Source: Chaenocephalus aceratus (lineage: Eukaryota > Chordata > Actinopteri > Perciformes > Channichthyidae). From it: a stretch of DNA of 64,000 nt. The stretch is taken from assembly GCA_023974075.1 (NCBI GenBank), contig CM043801.1, forward strand, positions 22,673,236 through 22,737,235, given 5' to 3'. Each line of letters starts with the position of its first letter. The first letter of the stretch is position 1. Both the position numbers and the translations under genes were made by a program. Below are positions 57,214-64,000 of this stretch, one piece after another. The notes under the pieces were generated by a model that was not told the origin of the DNA, searched no databases, and was given only the letters and a program-made list of their open reading frames with translations.

Positions 57214-58310
57214 TTAAACCCCAAGGTCCCCGCCGGCGGGGACCCTGTTTTTTTTTTTCACGACACTGTGTCTCAGGGGATCTTAATATTTAAGAACCTA
57301 TTAATGTGTTATACCAGATTAACGGAAATAATCTCAGCTAACTGACGATACAAACCATTTTTACCAAAACAAAACACAAGTCTCATAAGAAGCATCTAAA
57401 TGACCCCTTAGCGAAAAATGCTAACGGACATTGGCACAGAACTCAAGATAAAAGTACCCTTATCGTAGCTGCACATACAAGATATCCGATTAAAACTGAG
57501 GTTCCACAGATTATTTAGGTATATAGTATCATCACTGAGTGATCCGGATCGCCTCACCGTAGCTGTCAATCTGATCAAAAGACGTGTTCAATGGCATTAA
57601 AACCAGAAAAAACGCGGCTGAATCGGTTAATCCATAGGTTTTTAACGTCTCTGTATAAAAAAATTATTTAATTTATAATCCATAATTCCATTTGTATGTA
57701 AAAATCGGAGAGCAAATGTTAGCTGCTAATAGCCACCAGAGTGGCTGCTGCTTCTGGTCTAGGCTATGCGGCAGTCTCACACACACACATTACCAAATAA
57801 GGACTATGTGGGAGTTCCCCTCGATTCCATTGGCTCTGATGGTCAGAAAGAGATGTCACATGTCAAAATCCAGCAAGGGGGGCCAGAGAATATGGAAAAT
57901 CCACCCAAATGGTCCCAGAAGAGGTTTTTTTTGCTAAATCTGTCTAAAAAGGTCACATATCACTTGTTTTGCATCAATCTTGATACAGGGTACTTATTAT
58001 ATGTTTTACTTTGGATTCCTAAAGCTTTTAGTCTACTAACCCATCATCCAAGGTTAGTTTTCACTATAAGTACAAAATATTTTTTGGACGGACACTATAA
58101 TTTACAGTTTTTTACCATGTTCAATCGGAATTTTCTTTAAAATAAAAAACATCTATATTGAATCTGACTTTTCTACATCCAACTCACAGGTTTATCATTA
58201 CTTTGAGAAAAAATATTATTAATGTAACCCTTTTAGAAGGGAAGATATGATCATTTGTTCTGGGAATGTCATTTTCGAGCCTGAAACCTGAAAAACAGGC
58301 TCGGGTTTAA
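57214..58310. mobile_element. Possible TTAA-type element with hairpin ends
   Basis: The left edge TTAAACCCC (57214) is followed by a perfect 20-bp palindrome, GGTCCCCGCCGGCGGGGACC, at 57225-57244. The right edge read inward is TTAAACCCGAGCCTG (58310 backwards), part of a hairpin with 8-bp arms at 58276-58283 and 58296-58303. The terminal match is only about 8 bp. Overlapping frames of 81 and 124 codons (57692-58140) show no recognised domain. It could be a piggyBac-type MITE relict or coincidence. Confidence 0.35.
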
Positions 58311-59278
58311 ATTAATTCGACATGGCGGCTTTCATAAAAGGCAGTAGATGACCAAAGTTATTTTAACTCATAGTGAAAGGCAGATAAATGTCTGCAACAA
58401 ATTCCATGCCAAACAATAGACAATAGAGAATGTTGGAGAATTACTAAAGGAAAAAGAAGAATATCAAAAGTGAGATTGCTAATTTCTTTATATCTTTGAG
58501 GATTGGAAATACTCTGGACTGCAAAAATATTATTGTATTGTCTTTCAATCCAAGGTGTAACACATTGTCTGGGTGGTGGATGCACGCCCACTTGAAGACT
58601 TCATTGAAGATGAATAGGTCATTTTTCAAAAAGACCCCCGCAGTTTGGACAACCACTAATTGCAGAACAGACTAATGTAGGAATGAAAGATTGGTGGGCC
58701 TCTATTTATGTTAAAAGTGCTGAGGATTAGAGCATTTTCTCAAGACATTTTTAGAAATGGGAACAGCGTTTGGACATCTGTCACAGGAGTTTAATTGCAG
58801 AGGGAAAACATTGAGCCTTTTTTCGAAATGAAAGCGGATATATCATTTTCTTTACTCAATTGAACATGAACTGTTCTTTCTTCTAATTAAAGATCCACTG
58901 AGCTGGCCAACTGAAGTAATCTCAGATGTCTCCACATTTAATTTCACTTCGTTTCAACACCCCGCCAGCACCAGGAGAGGGGTCTGTCACTGACTATTTG
59001 TCAGCGCGAAACAAAGAGGGGACAACTTCCTGAGGCACTTTTGAAGTTTGGGCTGTGTATTTTTTGTTGAGAAAACACAGAAGGGTACAACAACGAAGGG
59101 CAGATGGGCAGGTGTTGAAAGATAACAGTAAATGTTACAGAAGCTATTTGGGGCAACTAAGTTGGAAGCATGTTGACAACATTAAGAGTACTTTTTATGA
59201 TTTAAAGTGACAACATGGCTGACAACTAACAAATTATTAAATCATTTAAAAACATCTAATTTGCTCTATATTCACACA
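58311..59278. other. Non-coding DNA, no recognised feature
   Basis: Nothing recognised. Confidence 0.55.
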
Positions 59279-59279
59279 T

Positions 59280-60161
59280 AGCGGTGTGTGTTCCTTCCAA
59301 ACAACTCAACTTTGGTTTCATCTGTCCACAGAATATTTTGCCAGTAGTGCTGTGGAACATCCAGGTGCTCTTTTGCAAACTTCAAACGTGCAGCAATGTT
59401 TTTTCTGGACAGCAGTGGCTTCCTCCGTGGTGTCCTCCCATGAACTCCATTCTTGTTCAGTGTTTTACGTATCGTAAATTCGTCAACAGAGATGTTGGCA
59501 TGTGCCAGAGATTTCTTTAAGTCTCTAGCTTACACTCTAGGATTCTTCTTCACCTCATTGAGCATTCTGCGCTGTGCTCTTGCAGTCATCTTTACAGGAC
59601 GGCCACTCCTAGGGAGAGTAGCAACAGTGCTGAACTTTCTCCATTTATAGACAACTTGTCTTACCGTGGACTGATGAGCATCAAGGCTTTCAGAGATACT
59701 TTTGGAACCCTTTCCAGCTTTATGCAAGTCAACAATTCTTAATGGTAGGTCTTCTGAGAGCTCTGTTGTGCGAGGCATGGTTCACATCTGGCAATGCTTC
59801 TTAAGAATAGCAAATTCAAAACTGGTGTGTATTTTTTATAGGGCAGGGCAGCTTTAACCAACACCTCCAATCTCGTCTCATTGATTGGACTCCAGGTTGG
59901 CTGACTGCTGACTCCAATTAGCTCTTGAAGAAGTCTTTAGCCTAGGGGTTCACATACTTTTTCCACCCTGCACTGTCAATGTTTACATGGTGTGTTCAAT
60001 AAAAACATGAAAACATATCATTGTTTGTGTGGTATTAGTTTAAGCAGACTGTGTTTGTCTATTGTTGTGACTTAGATGAAGATCAGAACACATTTTATGA
60101 CCAATTTATGCAGAAATCCAGGTAATTCCAAAGGGTTCACATTCTTTTTCTTGCAACTGTA
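59280..60161 (-). mobile_element. Tc1-like transposon, 3' half deleted
   Basis: The minus-strand 5' terminus begins CAGTTGCAAGAAAAAG at about 60160 next to a TA. A second copy of the motif lies about 185 bp inside (59946-59975, GGGTTCACATACTTTTTCC on the plus strand), the internal/outer double-repeat arrangement of IR/DR-type Tc1 elements. The transposase follows (next entry). At about 59280 the sequence ends abruptly without the second terminal repeat. Confidence 0.9.
59285..59778 (-). pseudogene. Tc1 transposase, N-terminal part, interrupted
   Basis: The ATG at 59778 opens an 82-codon frame: [19 protein letters not shown]..., a paired-like helix-turn-helix ([22 protein letters not shown]), then [15 protein letters not shown], a GRPR-like AT-hook position. 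A TAA stop at 59530 interrupts. The same frame continues [15 protein letters not shown] ... HGRTPRRKPLLS ... WTDETKVELFG, which contains the first catalytic Asp, and then the element is cut off. The second Asp and the final Asp/Glu are lost. Full Tc1 transposases have about 340 residues; about 165 are represented here. Confidence 0.9.
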
Positions 60162-61190
60162 CATATTCTTTCAACATTGCTTAAGCATGTATAACGGCAA
60201 TTTGTTATAAATTACAATAAGTAACTAAACAATTATTCCAGACACACAACACAATTATATTTATTGTTTTGTGATTACATAAACAAACCTTTATAGTGTG
60301 TTCACAGCATTTACTATTTATACACATGTCCTAATTATTCTCAGGTTCAGTTCAACCTATCTAGTTTGTATTTGTATAAATACAAAGATTCACATTCACA
60401 AAGGAATGATAGATTATTATGTTTAATAATAACCCATTTAAAACCTACTTAAAACATGAAACCAGCATGCTGAACCTGGATGCAAAGAATAAATGTGTAT
60501 CGTTAGCAAGAAGAAATCATTGTTAGCGAGAAATCATTTGCTATTTGCCGTCTTTTGTTGGATAAAAAAACCAGAAGGAGGTATAAATATTTGATTGCAC
60601 AGTAATTCTATTGTTGGTGTGACTTTACTGTTGCATCATTAATTATATACCTGTTGTTGAAGGAAAAGTAGTGTGTTAGTAGGGTCACATTTCTTAAAGA
60701 GGAATGAAGACACCAGATTGATACTTAAAGTATAATTGTTGTGTAAATTGAGTTCGAGCTGGCTGCATCCGTGTGCTTGTTACAGAGTCTTTGCTCAAAC
60801 AGACTCTTCCTCAGCTCTTCAAGCGGTGGCCTTCGTGGCAAGTCTACACATCTATTTTTAACCAAGATTTATTCTTCTGCTCACTGCAACAAAAAGCTGG
60901 TAAGGGATTCTTGTGCTTTAATAGTGGATACAATTGTGGATATAAAAGGATTATCCTAAAATGTTAATACCTAAAGGAGTATAAACTTTACAAGGTGCAA
61001 GTCAACAATTATCAATATGACAGTGAATGGGTTGTTCTGGGTTCAACTAACTAAAGTAACCCCCACGTTTTTTTATGACATCATTTGAATCATATTGATT
61101 ACATTTCTATCCGAGCTCATAGCCATTTTGTATGGGGTGATAATACAGAATCACCAACAAGATCTACTTGAGTAGCATTCTGCTATGCTA
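60162..61190. other. AT-rich non-coding DNA
   Basis: No feature recognised. Confidence 0.6.
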
Positions 61191-61339
61191 AAAACAAGTC
61201 TTACTAGTCTGTTGTAGGCCACATTTTGGCCTGTGTTAAATGTTATTCCATTTTATGTAAATACTGCTATATTTTACTATATTTATTATTTTTTTATGTT
61301 ATTATGGTTTTCTTAAAATAGTTCTCTATCTGTGTTTTT

Positions 61340-61476
61340 TAATTTTTGTTTTACTTTTTTAATGTATGCACCATGACATCAAGTCAAATTCCTCATATGG
61401 GTCAACCTACCTGGTACTAAACCTGTTTCTGATTCTAATTCTAATTCTGATTCTTGTTCTGATTCTTCTGATTTGG
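61340..61476 (+). mobile_element. LINE 3' UTR tail fragment with TTCTGA repeats
   Basis: The text AAGTCAAATTCCTCATATG, then ACCTGGTACTAAACCTG, and a (TTCTGA/TTCTAA)n run (about 61427-61476) match the ending style of fish LINEs whose 3' UTR finishes AATAAACCTG plus TTCTGA units. No coding sequence is left. The family is uncertain. Confidence 0.5.
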
Positions 61477-62199
61477 CCCAGAATATTGAATCAACAGTAG
61501 GTCATTCATTAATTTTAGTTCATTCATTAATTCCATACCAAATTTGTAATGATCCATCAATGATACGAGGTGAATAAATCTTTTTTTCCACCACCATGTT
61601 GACTGTAAGGAAGCCTTGTTTGTCTGGGAGGGGGAGAGAGACACACTTGTCAAAGGTCCACAGTGAGTGCACTTAATTGTTGTTTTCTTTTTACTGTTTT
61701 CTTACTACCCTAAAAACGTTATAAAAAAAGTAATTGCCTATACTATTATTTATTATTCAACTGGTCAGGCAGGTAGCACTAATGATAGGATAAGCAGAAG
61801 GGGGGCAGGGCCGAGAGAAACAAACTGAGGACCCCTAGTGGACAGGTGAGGATTATCTGGGTCAGAGTGGAGTCTTTGTTTTATAAATAGCAGCATGAAG
61901 CTATATTTGTTTTCGTTCTCTATCAAAGGTCACCTGCTTTTGTAAAACTTCACAGCGGGTCTGATTTTTCATTCTGGTGTGTTAATTTAAATCCCTTTTG
62001 GAAAAGGTCAGAAGGGTTATATTCAAACAGTGAAAAAGAAAATCCTAATAACTGTGCGTCCACATTATCCTCTATTACATTATCTAATTAATTTCTAATG
62101 AAAGTTAGGGTCAAGATTAGCAGCATCAGCAATATCATTAAGGGAAGGTCCAATTAGTGTGTTTGAGAAAAATACAATTATAAAAAATGTAAAAAAAAA
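61477..62199. other. Non-coding DNA, no recognised feature
   Basis: Nothing recognised. Confidence 0.6.
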
Positions 62200-62606
62200 G
62201 TCATGACCGAAAGAACGAGATCGCGGATACAAGCGGCCGAGATGGGTTTTCTCCGCAGGGTGGCTGGTGTCTCCCTTAGGGATAAGGTGAGAAGTTCGGT
62301 CATCCGGGAGGGACTCAGAGTTGAAAGGAAAGGCCAGTTGAGGTGGTTCGGGCACCTAGTTAGGATGCCACCTGTGCGCCTCCCTAGGGAGGTGTTCCAG
62401 GCACGTCCAGCTGGGAAGAGACCAAGGGGTAGACCTAGGACCAGGTGGAGGGATTATATCTCTTCGCTGGCCTGGGAGCGCCTTGGGATCCCCCAGTCAG
62501 AGCTGGTTGATGTCGCCAGGGAAAAGGAAGTTTGGGGCTCTCTGCTGGAACTGCTACCCCCGCGACCCGACCACGGATAAGCGGGAGAAGATGGATGGAT
62601 GGATGG
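62200..62606 (+). mobile_element. Rex3-like (RTE clade) LINE 3' end
   Basis: A 125-codon open frame (62203-62580) encodes the C-terminal tail of the ORF2 protein: RTRSRIQAAEMGFLRRVAG, VRSSVIREGL, LRWFGHLVRMPP, KRPRGRPRTRWRDYIS, LAWERLG and finally LLPPRPDHG. The stop is followed directly by a (GATG)n tail at 62590-62606. Tails of GATG and this C-terminal block are characteristic of fish Rex3-type RTE elements. The copy starts right at the methionine, so only about 400 bp were inserted. A few residues are missing before RKGQLRW compared with how I remember the family. Confidence 0.88.
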
Positions 62607-62850
62607 TAAAAAAAAAGCTCAGGAGATGGGTTGTGTTAAACTAAGAGTGTGTGTGGTATCAATGCAGTTTTTTATTTGAAGTAGTCTGCATTGGACAGGT
62701 CCCACTTTAAGGAAAATAATATAGGACAAATCATCATCATTTGCTTGTTGCCCCAGCTGGTCGACACCTCTTTTAGCAGAAACAAAGGCTACATTAATGT
62801 ATTAAATCGATGTTAATCCATGCGTGTAGATCTGGTGTGGATCTAGTTGC
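62607..62850. other. Short unique spacer
   Basis: Nothing recognised. Confidence 0.6.
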
Positions 62851-62852
62851 AC

Positions 62853-62905
62853 AAGATGGCGTCTATCAACTTCCGGCAGCTGGGTGTGCGGTTGTAAACT
62901 TCCGG
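62853..62905 (+). promoter_or_regulatory. YY1/ETS-type core promoter motifs
   Basis: AAGATGGCG (62853-62861, a YY1-like start-site element) is followed by two CTTCCGG ETS sites (62870-62876 and 62899-62905). This combination is common at TATA-less vertebrate promoters just upstream of, or in, the first exon. A candidate coding exon begins about 110 bp further on. Confidence 0.45.
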
Positions 62906-63012
62906 TCTACAGTAGAGCGGTAGAGAGAAGAGCGATAGATAGCGTATAGATATTATATAGGCACTATTTTACACTCGATGTCTCCAAGACCTACCGAAGG
63001 TTAACATCAGTG

Positions 63013-63115
63013 ATGTACATCGGCTGGTACAAGCGGCAGGCTCAGCCCCGAGGAGCAAAAGAGAAAAGGGGTTCAAGATGTAGCTACATATCCAGCTACG
63101 TCGACAATTATGAAG
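63013..63115 (+). CDS. Candidate coding exon 1, unknown protein
   Basis: The ATG at 63013 opens 34 codons plus one base (MYIGWYKRQAQPRGAKEKRG...SYVDNYE) and ends at the donor GAAG|GTAAGT (63115/63116). A short upstream ORF begins at 62978. The split codon (phase 1) joins without a stop to the exon at 63247. The sequence is basic and aromatic with no named domain that I can prove. From memory it resembles N-terminal segments of fish SWIM-finger/YqaJ-type proteins, a weak recollection. It is transcribed away from the Rex3-like fragment and would extend past the window end. Confidence 0.4.
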
Positions 63116-63246
63116 GTAAGTGACAAACAAAGCTGTAGTTACTGGCTAACTTTCACAAATTGACAGTCTTGATACAGTGTAAAGCGTTTTAATGATGTAC
63201 TATTACGTTTTTTTGGATAACATGAATGATATCCAATTCCCCACAG

Positions 63247-63338
63247 TTTCAAACAAAGATCTACCTTCAGGGAGAGTGAGCGTCAGGGCTAGCTGTTACA
63301 GGTCCATGAGAAAGCATGAAAAGTCTCACGATCTTAGA
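63247..63338 (+). CDS. Candidate coding exon 2, unknown protein
   Basis: The acceptor CCAATTCCCCACAG lies at 63246. The exon reads VSNKDLPSG..., then RASCYRSMRKHEKSHDLR, and could end at a weak donor AGA|GTAGGG (63338/63339), leaving phase 0; the frame also stays open to 63431. A block with R-A-x-C-Y-x-S followed by K-x-E-x-x-H is what one sees just before a SWIM zinc finger in some transposon-associated YqaJ proteins. The finger itself (C-x-C ... C-x-H) is not in the window. The phase match to exon 1 is directly visible; the family assignment is speculative. Confidence 0.38.
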
Positions 63339-63339
63339 G

Positions 63340-64000
63340 TAGGGAGGAAAATAAAAAGTGTTAATCGGTTCAAAGCCTCAATCAGGTTCATGTTCTGGGG
63401 TTTTGATGTGGCAAGAGTAGGTAACCTGTGATTTAGGATTCAAATAAGCCCAGCTAGCTGACGTGTTGCAACAGATTACATAGTGACAATACATTAGCTC
63501 ACATCAACTGGTAGCTAGCTATGTGTGTGTAGCATGAAGGGGCTACAGATTTATTTTAGTTTTGTAACTCTCTCGTGTAAAATGATAAATACATTAGCTA
63601 AACCCAAACTTAGCTTTCATCAAAGATTCTTAATGAGAGGTTGAAAACCGTCTCTGCTTTCATGGAAACCCCAGAAACTGGTTGTGACGGCTCCTGTTCT
63701 TTACTGAATGGTTAGTATAATCCATGTAGGGTCCAATTATTTGTATTGGCCAGTGTTAGGTAAGTGCTGGTTTTGTACCCTACATCTATGTGAAGCTGTT
63801 CAACATTCTACTAACACTATTTTATGTAGTTATAATATAAGATAATATATTGAGAGAGCTGAGACAGGCTATACAAGCGTATCTGTTTGAATGTCCTTAA
63901 ATTACAGTATTCCAAACAGCAGAACTTCTGTGTATGTGATGACAACCTGATATGGTTTAGCCTTTTCCCACACCTACTACTTGCCTGATCAGCTTGCTCT
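63340..64000. other. Non-coding or intronic DNA at the window edge
   Basis: No further exon recognised. If the two exons before it are real, this is their downstream intron. Confidence 0.5.

Overview
The window looks like a piece of a teleost (ray-finned fish) genome that is almost entirely non-genic. The evidence is the mix of repeats: 5'-truncated L2/CR1-clade, Rex1-like and Rex3-like LINEs, a tRNA-derived SINE with an UnaL2-type tail, hAT, Harbinger-like and Tc1 DNA transposons, and very long pure dinucleotide microsatellites in AT-rich sequence. There are no bacterial-type operons, no CRISPR array, no rRNA or tRNA gene, and no convincing complete host protein-coding gene. Most open frames are chance or microsatellite frames.

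Layout. 0-3 kb: unique AT-rich DNA. 3-4.1 kb: a Harbinger-like non-autonomous element (TAA flanks) split by an UnaL2-tailed LINE 3' end. 5.36-5.65 kb: a (TC)n tract. 6.8-7.9 kb: an L2-type LINE fragment. 9.6 kb: a tRNA-SINE. 15.06-15.33 kb: an uninterrupted (GT)n tract. 17.2 kb: a small hAT MITE with a perfect 8-bp target duplication. 18.2-18.4 kb: a (GA)n/(GACA)n compound array. 19.3 kb: an (AC)n tract. 21.9 and 26.6 kb: two inverted copies of one TTAA-flanked MITE, the first carrying a private 83-bp palindrome.

27.6-37.5 kb is a transposon nest. It starts with a Harbinger-like end broken by an LTR retroelement. The LTR is followed by a gag-like start and about 2.4 kb of five consecutive tandem-repeat arrays with units of 33, 72, 15, 60 and 45 bp, all multiples of three. 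Next come two hAT elements with perfect 8-bp target duplications; each keeps only the BED finger and the C-terminal dimerisation end of its transposase. Last is a larger hAT composite containing a Harbinger-like piece and an L2 LINE whose reverse transcriptase is nearly intact.

37.7-63 kb holds further decayed LINEs (37.7, 42.8-44.5, 45.1-45.9, 61.4 and 62.2 kb), a possible solo LTR (50.6 kb), a hairpin-ended TTAA element (57.2-58.3 kb) and half of a Tc1 transposon (59.3-60.2 kb). Two places look like host or host-like gene starts. On the minus strand at 51.7-53.6 kb there are promoter-like motifs and well-formed splice sites. On the plus strand at 62.85-63.34 kb, YY1/ETS-like promoter motifs precede two phase-compatible exons. 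Both are tentative. No cooperating gene system is visible; the biology here is transposon nesting, decay and tandem-repeat growth.
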